A stretch of DNA of 64,000 nucleotides from Gemmatimonadota bacterium (GCA_009838845.1 VXRD01000104.1:1-64000); one strand, 5' to 3'; counted from the first letter of the stretch, positions 34,392-43,130 are shown. The notes: generated by a model from the letters alone, not told the origin. Numbers and translations: made by a program.

Positions 34392-35123
34392 GTGGCGCGA
34401 AAGAGGGTGTTGATTACAGGTGCAGCAGGGCGTATTGGCGTGGTTCTCACAGATGGCTTGTACGAGCGGTATCAACTGAGGGTGCTTTACAATCGCACAG
34501 TTTTAGATCAGAAGTACGACGAGGAAGTGATGGTGGGAAATATCACGGATCTGGAGAAGATGGAAGAGGCTGTGGATGGCATGGATGCGGTGGTTCACAT
34601 GGCGGGCAATCCATCGGGTGGGGCGACGTTTGAAGAAACTGTGGAGGCAAATATTATCGGTACCTACAATATTTACGAGGCGTGCAAGCGCAAGGGGGTG
34701 AAGCGAGTCATTTTTGCCAGTACAAATCACGTTACTGGCATGTACGAGAAGAAGGGTCCGATTTATACGACCTGGGAAATGCCCGTGCGTCCCGATAGTT
34801 ATTACGGTGCGAGCAAAGCGTATGGCGAAGCGTTGGGACGGTATTATGTCGATGCGTATGGTCTGTCTGTGATTTGCCATCGCATTGGGTCTTTTCAGCC
34901 CGTGTCTTCTGTTCAGAATCGAGGCAGTGACCGCATTTTGTCGTCCTGGCTGAGTTATAAAGATACGGTGCAACTGACCTGGCGGAGCATTGAGGCACCG
35001 GAGAAGATTGATTTTGCGATTTATTACGGTATTTCGGGTAATACGCGAGCGTATTGGGATATTCAAAATGCGCGCGAAGAGATCGGATATGATCCCGTGG
35101 ATAATGCCGAAGATTATGTGTAA
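34392..35123 (+). CDS. NAD-dependent epimerase/dehydratase (uronate dehydrogenase-like)
   Basis: A 243-aa extended short-chain dehydrogenase. The nucleotide-binding motif is TGAAGRIG near residue 9, with NITDLEKMEEAVDGMDAVVHMAG, and the catalytic YxxxK is in SYYGASKAYGE with Ser in FASTNHVTG. The modest length and the GLSVICHRIGSF segment resemble uronate dehydrogenases and related sugar oxidoreductases; the exact substrate is unclear. The start is GTG 34392 after AAGGGAG. Confidence 0.85.
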   Translation: MARKRVLITGAAGRIGVVLTDGLYERYQLRVLYNRTVLDQKYDEEVMVGNITDLEKMEEAVDGMDAVVHMAGNPSGGATFEETVEANIIGTYNIYEACKRKGVKRVIFASTNHVTGMYEKKGPIYTTWEMPVRPDSYYGASKAYGEALGRYYVDAYGLSVICHRIGSFQPVSSVQNRGSDRILSSWLSYKDTVQLTWRSIEAPEKIDFAIYYGISGNTRAYWDIQNAREEIGYDPVDNAEDYV

Positions 35124-35134
35124 AAGCTTCCCCA

Positions 35135-35218
35135 TCCTGGACGCCTGCTTAAGACCTGCAGGCGTGACGATAGGAATAGCCATTGTCATCGCGGCATGAT
35201 TAAAGCCGCGATCCAGGA
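35135..35218. repeat. REPIN-like pair of inverted palindromic units
   Basis: Unit 1 (35135-35174) reads TCCTGGA, 7-bp stem CGCCTGC, 9-nt loop, stem GCAGGCG, TGACGATAGG. The reverse complement of unit 2 (35180-35218) reads TCCTGGA, stem TCGCGGC, 9-nt loop, stem GCCGCGA, TGACAATGG. Conserved edges with different but internally complementary stems, in inverted orientation 5 bp apart, match REP-doublet (REPIN) architecture. Confidence 0.75.
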
Positions 35219-35243
35219 GGTTTTTGCTGACTGCTGATTGCTG

Positions 35244-35273
35244 ACCGCTGAGACGCAATCGGCGGTTTTTTTT
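35244..35273 (+). terminator. Short terminator candidate after the epimerase
   Basis: ACCGC (35244-35248) can pair with GCGGT (35262-35266), followed by TTTTTTT. The short stem makes this weaker than the other terminators here. Confidence 0.4.
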
Positions 35274-36153
35274 ATGCGAGGCCGTGCATGCGTTTGGCAG
35301 AGTTTATGGTGTTGTACAGGAGCATGGTGATGGTCATGGGACCAACGCCGCCCGGGACGGGTGTGATGGCGCGCGCTTTTTTGCTGATGGCTGTGTAATC
35401 GACATCGCCAACGAGGCGATAACCCGCTTTTTTGGATTTGTCGGGTACTCGGTTGACACCGATGTCGATGACGACTGCGCCATCCTGTATCATGTCGGCG
35501 GTGACGGTGTTGGGATGTCCTGTCACCACAATGAGGATATCCGCCTGACGGGTGAAGTGTCCGAGGTCGCGCGTGCCGGTATGGCATAAGGTGACGGTGG
35601 CATTTGTGGCTTTTTGCGAGAGGATGTTGGCGAGGGGGCGGCCCACCAGAGTGCTGCGCCCCACGATGACGACGTGTTTGCCCGCAACTTCGAAGTTGCC
35701 GCGTTTGAGGATTTGTTGTACGCCGTGAGGGGTGCAGGGTAAAAAGCCTTCTTCGCCGCGCATGAGGCGGCCGAGGTTGACCGGATGGAGACCATCTATA
35801 TCTTTGTCGGGTGAGATGCTGTTGAGGGCGGTTTGTTCGTCAAAGCCTTCGGGCAGGGGGAGTTGGACGAGGATGCCGTGAATGGAGTCGTCGTCGTTGA
35901 GTTGTTCAATGGTGTCGAGGAGGTCGGATTCGGGCTGGTCGACTGTCAGGGTGTGTTCAATAGAATACAGGCCGATGTCTGCACAGGCTTTGCGTTTGCC
36001 TTTGATGTAGGATATGGATGCCGGGTCGTCGCCGACAAGGACGACCGCGAGGCCAGGGGTGAGGTTGTGCTCTGCTTTGAGGTGCCTGACTTCTTCGGCC
36101 ATTTCTGCGCGCATGGTTTTGGACAGGTCTGTGCCGTTTATGATTTTTGCCAT
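35272..36153 (-). CDS. folD: FolD methylenetetrahydrofolate dehydrogenase/cyclohydrolase
   Basis: A 293-aa bifunctional enzyme. The active-site YxxxK is in SYIKGKRKACADIG, and the other signatures are GILVQLPLPEGFDE, DKDIDGLHPVNLGRL, CTPHGV, VVIVGRSTLVGRPLA, VVIDIGVNR and ITPVPGGVGPMTITML. It interconverts methylene-, methenyl- and 10-formyl-tetrahydrofolate with NADP. ATG 36153 follows GGGAGAAAG; an in-frame start 11 codons upstream is less likely. The gene is monocistronic in appearance. Confidence 0.97.
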   Translation of the reverse strand: MAKIINGTDLSKTMRAEMAEEVRHLKAEHNLTPGLAVVLVGDDPASISYIKGKRKACADIGLYSIEHTLTVDQPESDLLDTIEQLNDDDSIHGILVQLPLPEGFDEQTALNSISPDKDIDGLHPVNLGRLMRGEEGFLPCTPHGVQQILKRGNFEVAGKHVVIVGRSTLVGRPLANILSQKATNATVTLCHTGTRDLGHFTRQADILIVVTGHPNTVTADMIQDGAVVIDIGVNRVPDKSKKAGYRLVGDVDYTAISKKARAITPVPGGVGPMTITMLLYNTINSAKRMHGLA

Positions 36154-36362
36154 GATCGCTTTCTCCCATGTGAATGCCCAAAACAAAAATACGCCCGGGC
36201 GATGTGATTGTTTTCAGCCCAGGCGGTCGGCAGGTAATATAGTCCAGTGCTTCCTCGTGGTTATTTCCACTTTTCCGCCAGTTACACTGGAGATTTCTAT
36301 AAATTTAAGGGATTTGTGCAGACAATCCAAATCTTTTTTGGAAGTTATCAGCCCACATTTTT

Positions 36363-37772
36363 TCAAAGTGAAATCGGGTGCTCGAAATCTCTTTCCATTT
36401 TTTCGGGGAGTTGATAGACGTTGCCTTTTTTGTCGCAGAAGTAAAGGCAGGATTTGGATGCACGTCGCGCATTGCCGTCGGCCCAGAGGGCGTAGAAGTC
36501 GGGATGAGCATTGACGGGGCTTCGGGCATAGGTGTGGTTGCGGGTGCTGTTTTGCGTGAGTTGTACGACGCGCTTCCACGTTTGTCCACTGCGTTCCCAC
36601 ATCGCCATTTCCCCGCCGGGATTGTAGGGTTGTGGTCCGGTTTCTGTGGGGGCGATGACGCGCCAGGTGCCGTCAGTTTCGAGGTAGAGGGATCCCATGT
36701 CGTAGTTGCTGTCGGATGTGGTGATGGGGTGGGCGTGCCAGTCGCTTCCCGTCCATTGCAATAGGGTCCAGGTGCGCGGGTCATTTTCCGGTCCCGATTC
36801 ATAACCTTTGCTGGTGATGACGAGGATGACGGGATTTCCCTGTGGGTCGAGGCGAATGTCTTTGAGATAGACTTTTAGTCCTTCGGCTTCGTAATCGCGC
36901 ACGAGGGCGTTGTTGTGTGGGGTTGTAAGCGGAACTTCAACGGGTTCACCGGCCGCGTTTTGCCAGGTTTGTCCAAAGTCGGGGGTTTCGAGATAGTAGA
37001 GGTTGGTGCGCCAGTTTACGCCGAGGGGATCGGGATGGTAGTTGAAGGCCGTGACGGCTTTTTGGCTGGAGCATATACTGATTTGATAATGTCCTTTTTC
37101 GATGGCGGCCAGGCGCGTCCATTCAGACCATTTGACGCCGTTGGGGCTGGTCGTGAAGAAGAGGGTGCGGTCGGCCGGGTCTTTGTAGCGGGTGACAAAG
37201 TTGATGAAGCCGCGACCGGGTAAGTGCCAGGCTTGCATGTAGGAGAAGTTGTCCATGGGTTGTTCTTCGCCATTGAGGCGATAGGTCGCGTCAATTTGTT
37301 CAAATTCGTCAATGGCGTAGGGTTTTGCGCTTCGGTGGATATACGAGGGGCGCGATAAGCCGTGTGCGGTTGAGAAGATCCAGATATAGCCTTTGTCGTC
37401 TATGGATATGACGGGATTGTCGTGGGCGTCGGCTGTGTTTTTGTCGAGGAGGATGGTTGGACGGGGTACTTGTCGGGTTTTGTGGTCGAAGTAGGAGATC
37501 ATGTGCAGGAGGAAACCGCTGCGATTGCGCGAAAACGAGCTGTCGCCATTGAGGTCTTCTACGGTGTGTTTGAGGTGTGCGTCAAGGGGTGTGCCGCCGT
37601 AACAGAAGAAGGTTTTTTCGACTTCGGGACGGTACACGGCAAAGGGGCGATGTTTGGCACAGTACGTGCCCAATCCGCCGCTGTATTTGTACACGTATTC
37701 ATCGCCCGATGGCTGGTTGTAATACCATATTCCGCGATAGCCCGTGTCTTTTTGGTTTAAGGTGAGGGTCAT
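36363..37772 (-). CDS. BNR-4 repeat protein
   Basis: A 469-aa protein of the BNR_4 family (PF15892): DTGYRGIWYYNQPSGDEYVYKYSGGLGTYCAKH, then VPRPTILLDKNTADAHDNPVISIDDKGYIWIF in the blade region and GLSRPSYIHRSAKPY. The sequence predicts a beta-propeller, as in sialidase-like and polysaccharide lyase relatives, so carbohydrate binding or cleavage is likely but not assigned. There is no signal peptide. ATG 37772 is chosen for its AAAGGAG site; the frame extends 25 codons upstream without one. Confidence 0.85.
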   Translation of the reverse strand: MTLTLNQKDTGYRGIWYYNQPSGDEYVYKYSGGLGTYCAKHRPFAVYRPEVEKTFFCYGGTPLDAHLKHTVEDLNGDSSFSRNRSGFLLHMISYFDHKTRQVPRPTILLDKNTADAHDNPVISIDDKGYIWIFSTAHGLSRPSYIHRSAKPYAIDEFEQIDATYRLNGEEQPMDNFSYMQAWHLPGRGFINFVTRYKDPADRTLFFTTSPNGVKWSEWTRLAAIEKGHYQISICSSQKAVTAFNYHPDPLGVNWRTNLYYLETPDFGQTWQNAAGEPVEVPLTTPHNNALVRDYEAEGLKVYLKDIRLDPQGNPVILVITSKGYESGPENDPRTWTLLQWTGSDWHAHPITTSDSNYDMGSLYLETDGTWRVIAPTETGPQPYNPGGEMAMWERSGQTWKRVVQLTQNSTRNHTYARSPVNAHPDFYALWADGNARRASKSCLYFCDKKGNVYQLPEKMERDFEHPISL

Positions 37773-37919
37773 ATTTTGCTCCTTTGGAAGAATAGTGGCA
37801 GAGGGTAAAAAAAGGGAAAAGGAAATTCTCGTCAAGTTTCTTGACAAAGTTTGGTTTCATGGCTTCATTGAAAAAATGAAATGTAGCGTGCAAAACCCGG
37901 TTTCACAGAAAGGATTATT

Positions 37920-38672
37920 ATGTCGAATCCCACGATTGATGTGTTGATGTCGCACAGGAGTATTCGAAGGTTTGAAGATCGTCCGTTGCCCGATGGGGTG
38001 TTGGAGACCCTGATTCGGTGCGGGCAGCAGGCGAGTACGTCGAGCAATTTACAGGCTTATACGGTGATTCATGTGGCTGATCCCGAGCGCAAGAAGAAGT
38101 TGGCAGAGTTGTGTGCCGATCAGGTGCAGATTCATCAGAGTGCGGCATTTTTGGCTTTTTGTGCGGATTTGCATCGGGATCGGATGGCGAATCAGATGCA
38201 CGGGGTTGAGCGGTTTGATGGGGATTATGTGGAGGCGTTGATGATTGCGACGGTGGATGTTGCGCTGATGATGCAGAATGTGGCGATTGCGGCGGAGTCT
38301 ATGGGATTGGGTATTTGTATGATTGGGGCGATGCGGAATAATCCAAAGGCTGTGGGTGAATTGCTCGGTTTGCCGCCTTATGTTGTGGCTGTGTCGGGAT
38401 TTTGTATTGGGTATCCAGCGCAAGAGCCAGAGGTGAAACCGCGCTTGCCCGTCGATGCGGTGTTGCACCGGGAGCGTTATCTGGACGATGAGACGCATCG
38501 GACGATTATGAAGGATTACGATGAGAAGATGGTGGCGTTTTATGCGTCACAGGGGATGCACGAAGGAGACCAGCGCTGGACGACGGTGGTGGGAGGACGC
38601 ACCGGGCAATTTCATGTGCGTGAGGAACTGGACGAGTTTCTGACAGCGCAGGGGTTTAAGTTGCGGCGGTAG
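37920..38672 (+). CDS. Nitroreductase-family FMN oxidoreductase (NfrA/FRP type)
   Basis: A 250-aa flavoenzyme: HRSIRRFEDRPLPDGVLETLIRCGQQASTSSNLQAYTVI gives the FMN-phosphate contacts, AESMGLGICMIGAMRNNPKAV the dimer core, and GFCIGYPAQEPEVKPRLP the class-A (NfsA/FRP) signature. It probably uses NADPH to reduce nitro compounds, quinones or FMN. ATG 37920 has an AAAGGAT site. It is divergent from the BNR-4 gene. Confidence 0.92.
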   Translation: MSNPTIDVLMSHRSIRRFEDRPLPDGVLETLIRCGQQASTSSNLQAYTVIHVADPERKKKLAELCADQVQIHQSAAFLAFCADLHRDRMANQMHGVERFDGDYVEALMIATVDVALMMQNVAIAAESMGLGICMIGAMRNNPKAVGELLGLPPYVVAVSGFCIGYPAQEPEVKPRLPVDAVLHRERYLDDETHRTIMKDYDEKMVAFYASQGMHEGDQRWTTVVGGRTGQFHVREELDEFLTAQGFKLRR

Positions 38673-38786
38673 AGAAACTCACACGAAGGTACAAAGGGAT
38701 ATTTGAGACTTTGTAGTTTTGTGTGAGAGTATTCTTTATATTTTATCTTTAGTGTCTTTGTGTGAGAATGATTGCAGGAATATACC

Positions 38787-40106
38787 ATGAGCAACGTCAT
38801 TGAAGAAATTGATCGGCTGAAAGAGGAGTTAGACGCATTGCGCCCATTGCCTTCTGATGTCCTCGGCCGGATAGAGCAAAAGCTCCGAATTGAGTCAAAC
38901 TATCACTCCAATGCCGTAGAAGGCAATAGTCTGACGCTCGGAGAAACGAGAAGTCTGATTCTCCATGGGCTTACTGCCCACGGGAAGCCTATGCGCGATC
39001 ATCTGGATATTGAGGGGCATGATGAAGCGGTAAAGGCGATGGAGGATGCAGTAAAAAGAAATGAATTACTTAATGAGGTTTTCATCCGAAATCTCCATAA
39101 AGTGTTGCTGAAGGAGCCTTATGACAACGACGCGATAACGCCAGATGGACAGCCGGTGAAACGGCGCATTGCTATCGGAGAGTATAAGACACAGCCAAAC
39201 AACGTGCAAACCTCTACGGGAGAGATTTATTATTTTACGCCGCCAGATCAGGTGAAATCTGCGATGAGCGATCTCATAGATTGGTATAGAAGACAAGAAG
39301 ATGAGGGTGAGCATCCGATTGTTATAGCTACCACGTTTCATTACCGTTTTATCCGTATTCATCCTTTTGACGACGGTAATGGCCGCATGGCGAGGCTTTT
39401 GATGAATATGATTTTGGTCAAGCACGGGTACACGGTGGCTGTAGTCCCCGTTGAGGAGAGAGGTCAATACATCGGGATGCTGGAGCAAGCGGATAAGACC
39501 GAAGATTTGGCGGAGTTTATCACCTATATTGCACATTGTTGCAAATATGCACTGAATCTCCATCTAAAAGCCGCCCGCGGAGAGGATATTGAAGATGTGG
39601 AGGATATAGATAAAGAGATCGCAATATTCAAACGTTCTTTGGAAAAGAGCACAGGCAACGCAATCAAGGCAAGGGAATATGCGGATCAGGTACTGTATCC
39701 GTTTTTTTCCTATTGCAAAGAGAAGGTAGAACGGTTTTCTGATCTGTTCGAGAGTGTTCATACATCTGGCAGTTTTAATGTGAGAGGGGTTGACAATCAA
39801 ATTTCTTCTTTTTCTATATCAGAGGAGAAGAGGGACACTTGGCCTGAAAGCGCGCTTTCTATTGATATTTCCATCAAATTTGATTTATTGGCTTTTCAGG
39901 GAAAGCATAATGACGATTTTGTATTGCAAATTAAAAATGAAGCAGACGCAGATGAATGCTTCTGGGATTTTGATGGTTATTTTAAAAGCATTCTATTTAA
40001 ACCAGCCAAAATATATACGGGACAAGGGCTCAAGGAGATCAAGAAGATGTTTAACGAACTGATACGGGATATGATGAAAGTGCTATCAGAGCAATCTAAC
40101 ATCTGA
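38787..40106 (+). CDS. Fic-family AMP-transferase with N-terminal inhibitory motif
   Basis: A 439-aa protein. The catalytic motif HPFDDGNGR spans 192-200 with His192. The N-terminal SNAVEG (41-46) fits the (S/T)xxxE(G/N) inhibitory helix, with Glu45 expected to block ATP. So this is a class II, self-inhibited Fic. A C-terminal region (about 290-439) has no clear family; it contains strands and an acidic stretch. Fic enzymes transfer AMP or related groups to target proteins, and some are toxins. The start is ATG 38787 behind AGGA. It heads a patch with toxin-antitoxin genes. Confidence 0.92.
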   Translation: MSNVIEEIDRLKEELDALRPLPSDVLGRIEQKLRIESNYHSNAVEGNSLTLGETRSLILHGLTAHGKPMRDHLDIEGHDEAVKAMEDAVKRNELLNEVFIRNLHKVLLKEPYDNDAITPDGQPVKRRIAIGEYKTQPNNVQTSTGEIYYFTPPDQVKSAMSDLIDWYRRQEDEGEHPIVIATTFHYRFIRIHPFDDGNGRMARLLMNMILVKHGYTVAVVPVEERGQYIGMLEQADKTEDLAEFITYIAHCCKYALNLHLKAARGEDIEDVEDIDKEIAIFKRSLEKSTGNAIKAREYADQVLYPFFSYCKEKVERFSDLFESVHTSGSFNVRGVDNQISSFSISEEKRDTWPESALSIDISIKFDLLAFQGKHNDDFVLQIKNEADADECFWDFDGYFKSILFKPAKIYTGQGLKEIKKMFNELIRDMMKVLSEQSNI

Positions 40107-40209
40107 GAAGCCGAGTGATAAAAAGACTAAAAGAGCATGAAGCTCACCCATAGAGTGTCACGATAATTAACTGAATAAATGGATGTGCTCTTGAGAGGGC
40201 TATACCTAA

Positions 40210-40551
40210 GTGGAATATACTGTAATATTTCAAGTTCTTCAGGAATGGGAAGGATATGTCATAGAGATAGGAGAGGACGACTTCACTGCGCGGCTTTTAG
40301 ACCTGACCGCCGGTTCTTCGCATGAAGAGGAAGAAGCAGTCATTCCTCTCTCTGAAATTTCAGGAGAGGATTTCAAGCACCTGCGCCTCGGCAGTATCTT
40401 TAGGTGGATCATCGGTTACGAGCATTCCACGAGTGGAGCTAAGCAGCGTGTCTCCCATATCGTCTTCCGCGAACTTCCTATTGTGACCAAACAGGATATA
40501 GCCGAAGCCGAGGAATGGGCCAAGAAGATCGCTCAAGTATGGTCGGACTAA
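40210..40551 (+). CDS. Small conserved hypothetical protein, 113 aa
   Basis: Start GTG 40210 behind GAGAGGG. An acidic, strand-rich N-terminus (VIFQVLQEWEGYVIEIGEDDFTARLLDL) suggests a small barrel; a C-terminal amphipathic helix (IAEAEEWAKKIAQVW) follows. I recognise no family. It is located between the Fic gene and the antitoxin copies, so an accessory or antitoxin role is possible but unproven. Confidence 0.6.
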   Translation: MEYTVIFQVLQEWEGYVIEIGEDDFTARLLDLTAGSSHEEEEAVIPLSEISGEDFKHLRLGSIFRWIIGYEHSTSGAKQRVSHIVFRELPIVTKQDIAEAEEWAKKIAQVWSD

Positions 40552-40676
40552 CTGCTATTGAAATTTCACCTGAACACAATTTGAAGTACTCGTCGAAGAA
40601 AGGGTACAGCTCTGATACCGCGAGCGCGAAATAGCGATTTGGGACAGCGACACTTTCTGATACAAAGGAAACAATT

Positions 40677-40894
40677 ATGAATGTGACGGATATACTCGAT
40701 AGAGCTCAATTTGTCGTGGACGCTGGTGGCAAAAAAAAACGGTGCTGCTTGACTACATGACTTGGGATGCGCTATTGACCCTACTGGAAGACCTAGAAGA
40801 CATAGAGGAGATTCGTCTTCTTCACGACGCAGGTAAAGAGGTAATTCCATGGGAACAGGCCAAAGTAGAACTACAAGTAGATCGCTCATTTTGA
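40677..40894 (+). pseudogene. Frameshifted antitoxin copy, duplicate of the VapB-like gene
   Basis: ATG 40677 (with AAAGGA upstream) opens MNVTDILDRAQFVVDAGG, closely similar to MSVPELLEKAQFVVDASG of the intact antitoxin at 40962. A run of nine A's at 40731-40739 breaks the frame, giving a TGA soon after. With one extra A the frame continues as VLLDYMTWDALLTLLEDLEDIEEI, again parallel to the intact gene, to a stop at 40892-40894. It lacks the C-terminal toxin-binding tail and no toxin follows. Slippage in the A-run could restore it. Confidence 0.8.
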
Positions 40895-40961
40895 AAAGCA
40901 CTTGACCAGATTTCAGGCGTGTATTATATACGCCGATGTAAGTTTGAAAAGGAGGCTGATT

Positions 40962-41279
40962 ATGAGTGTACCTGAACTACTCGAAAAAGCCCAATTTGTC
41001 GTAGATGCCAGCGGGGAAAAAAAATCGGTGCTGCTTGACTACGCGGCCTGGGAGGCTTTACTGACCTTATTGGATGACCTGGAAGATATAGAAGATATGC
41101 GCCATCTTCGCGACCCAGACGAAAAAGTGATTGCTTGGAAACAGGCAAAAGCGGAGCTGAAATTGAATGACGAACCATCGCGCCCTTTTGGGTTGTGCGC
41201 TGGGGAGTTCTCAGTGCCTGATGATTTCGACGATCCATTGCCGGAGTATGTGATTGAAGAATTTGAAGGTAAAAAATAA
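40962..41279 (+). CDS. VapB-like antitoxin
   Basis: A 105-aa antitoxin. The N-terminal part (about 1-60, AQFVVDASGEKKSVLLDYAAWEALLTLLDDLED) resembles Phd/YefM-type DNA-binding antitoxins. The acidic C-terminus (PDDFDDPLPEYVIEEFEG) resembles the toxin-wrapping tails of DUF2281-like antitoxins. ATG 40962 has a perfect AAAAGGAGG; an in-frame start 20 codons upstream is rejected. It is immediately followed, without a gap, by the PIN toxin, as expected for a co-regulated pair. Confidence 0.85.
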   Translation: MSVPELLEKAQFVVDASGEKKSVLLDYAAWEALLTLLDDLEDIEDMRHLRDPDEKVIAWKQAKAELKLNDEPSRPFGLCAGEFSVPDDFDDPLPEYVIEEFEGKK

Positions 41280-41663
41280 ATGAGGCTTCTGCTCGATACT
41301 CACATCTTCCTCTGGCTCATAACCGGCGACCAACGCCTGCCAGAAGTCATGCAGAGGGATATTCTCAATCTTGAGAACGCAGTGTATCTAAGTGTCATTT
41401 CACTATGGGAAATCTCTGTAAAATACCAACTGGGCAAGCTACCCTTGCCAGAACCACCGGAGAATTATCTGTCTGTACAACGCGAAAGACACATGATCGC
41501 AAGTTTGCCTCTTGATGAAGCTAGCGTGTCTCAACTCGCCAAACTGCCTTCAACACATCGGGATCCATTTGATCGTATGCTTATCTGCCAAGCACTTGAG
41601 CATCACCTAACTATTGTGACTGTTGACGAAATGATTCGGGCTTATCCTGTGCCAGTGTATTGA
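41280..41663 (+). CDS. vapC: VapC-type PIN-domain toxin
   Basis: A 127-aa PIN ribonuclease. The acidic active site is Asp6 (LLLDTHIFLW), Glu44 (SLWEISVK), Asp95/Asp98 (HRDPFDRMLICQA) and Asp116 (VTVDEMI), all present, so it should be active. Such toxins cleave tRNA or rRNA to arrest growth. ATG follows the antitoxin's TAA directly. Confidence 0.93.
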   Translation: MRLLLDTHIFLWLITGDQRLPEVMQRDILNLENAVYLSVISLWEISVKYQLGKLPLPEPPENYLSVQRERHMIASLPLDEASVSQLAKLPSTHRDPFDRMLICQALEHHLTIVTVDEMIRAYPVPVY

Positions 41664-41805
41664 TAGGCTCGACATCAGGCAATGAGTATCAGAAGTTTAC
41701 ATGGCTAATCTTGCACTCAAAGATGACATTGTGTATGGTACACAGTGAGGTCGTCTTCAACACACTCATACAAGTTTGGAAATTACCACTACAAAGGAGA
41801 AAAAA

Positions 41806-42453
41806 ATGAAAGTACTGATTTTGTCGGGCCCAAATCATCGGTTTGATGCAAGTGCCGAGGTTATCAATGGGTTTTTGGGCACTCAGGAAGATTTGTCTGT
41901 CGCACTTGAAGACAATAAGGATGTGCTGACTTCAGACGCTTTGGACGATTTTGATGTGCTGGTACACGGTACGGGATTCACGCGTACAGAGCGGGATGCA
42001 GATGGGACGGTGAATCGCTTGCCGGATTTGACGTCTGGGCAGGAAGAGGGGCTATTTGGTTTTGTGGCAGGTGGCAAGGGTCTGGTGGGTATCCACGGTA
42101 CGGCCTGGTGGATTGGCGGGAGAGCGGTGGATTTGATCGGCGGGCACGCAAACTGGCATCCGCCGGGATTGACGTTTACCGTGAATATTGCGGATAACGC
42201 GCACCCCATTACACAGGGGGTCGATGATTTTGAAGTGGAAGACGAGATTTATATGTCGGCATGGGATCCCGCCGTTCACATTTTGGCAACTGCGGATTGG
42301 AGCGATAAGCAGCATCCCATGGCCTGGGTGAAAGATTATGGCGAAGGACGGGTATTTTACACGACTCTGGGACACGGGCCAGGTACATTTGAGCGGGCAG
42401 GGATGCAGCAACTGGTGACGCAGGGCGTGAGATGGGCTGGAGGGAACTCGTAA
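41806..42453 (+). CDS. ThuA-domain protein
   Basis: A 215-aa class I glutamine-amidotransferase-like protein of the ThuA family: VLILSGPNHRFDAS, GKGLVGIHGTAWW, LIGGHANWHPPG, NIADNAHPITQGVDDFEVEDEIYMS, AWVKDYGEGRVFYTTLGHG. ThuA domains occur in sugar (trehalose and uronate) utilisation loci; the catalytic role is not well defined. ATG 41806 is preceded by AAAGGAG. Its stop overlaps the next gene's start (TAATG), a tight coupling with a GPP34 protein. Confidence 0.9.
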   Translation: MKVLILSGPNHRFDASAEVINGFLGTQEDLSVALEDNKDVLTSDALDDFDVLVHGTGFTRTERDADGTVNRLPDLTSGQEEGLFGFVAGGKGLVGIHGTAWWIGGRAVDLIGGHANWHPPGLTFTVNIADNAHPITQGVDDFEVEDEIYMSAWDPAVHILATADWSDKQHPMAWVKDYGEGRVFYTTLGHGPGTFERAGMQQLVTQGVRWAGGNS

Positions 42454-43103
42454 TGCTTAGATTTGCCGAAGAACTCTTGCTTCTGACACTTGATGACGAG
42501 AATGGGAGGTTTGCGCGCGTGCCAGACCGGCTGATGCGGTACGCGCTGGCCGGTGGCGTGTTGATGGATTTGGCGCTGGAGAATCGGATTGATACGGATC
42601 TCAAAAATCTGATCCTCGTCGATTCGACTCCGCTTCAGGATAGCTTGCTTGATCCGACGCTGGCGGATATTGCCCAGGCGGACGATACCAGGGATGCGCG
42701 CTTTTGGGTGGAACGCACCGCGCTTCGCGCAGATACGATTCGAGAAGTGGCTCTCAACCGGCTCGTAGAACAGGGTATTCTCAAGCGCGAGGAAGACCGG
42801 TTCATGTGGGTATTCCAGGCGCGACGCTATCCCATTATTGACAATACGGCTGAGCGCGAGGTCAAGCTGAGGATTATGGAGGTGCTGTTTAGCGATCAGA
42901 TTCCAGGTCCGCGCGATGTCGTGATTATTGGCCTTGCACATGCGTGCGATATTTTCAAGGAGATTCTGTCCGCACGCGAACTGGCGCGTGTTTCAGATCG
43001 AATTGATCAGGTGCGAAAGCTGGATTTGATCGGTCAGGCTATGTCGCAGGCGATCACGGATATCGAGCTATCGCTCGCCCTCGCCGTGCAGATGATGCCG
43101 TGA
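42453..43103 (+). CDS. GPP34/GOLPH3-family protein
   Basis: A 216-aa protein similar to bacterial GPP34 (PF05719) proteins: FAEELLLLTLDDENGRF, YALAGGVLMDLALENRID, RTALRADTIREVALNRLVEQGIL and a C-terminal helical bundle. Eukaryotic members bind phosphatidylinositol-4-phosphate at the Golgi; bacterial roles are unknown. Translation is coupled to thuA. A terminator and a duplicated GTGTGAAGTGAAAA motif follow the stop. Confidence 0.85.
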   Translation: MLRFAEELLLLTLDDENGRFARVPDRLMRYALAGGVLMDLALENRIDTDLKNLILVDSTPLQDSLLDPTLADIAQADDTRDARFWVERTALRADTIREVALNRLVEQGILKREEDRFMWVFQARRYPIIDNTAEREVKLRIMEVLFSDQIPGPRDVVIIGLAHACDIFKEILSARELARVSDRIDQVRKLDLIGQAMSQAITDIELSLALAVQMMP

Positions 43104-43130
43104 GAAGTGTGAAGTGAAAAGTGTGAAGTG

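Noticed and set aside
34103-34450. Minus-strand frames reading repeated RIYESANL-type peptides
   Set aside because: They are a by-product of the 8-bp tandem array, with no start signal, and run into the NFACT and epimerase genes.
34503-35258. Minus-strand open frame (251 codons) opposite the epimerase
   Set aside because: The plus-strand epimerase has intact TGAAGRIG and YxxxK motifs; the antisense product is His/Arg/Ile-rich and unrecognisable.
38673-38786. Repeated CTCACAC / GTGTGAG words before the Fic gene
   Set aside because: Short, imperfect direct and inverted matches without a regular period; not enough to call an element or a terminator.
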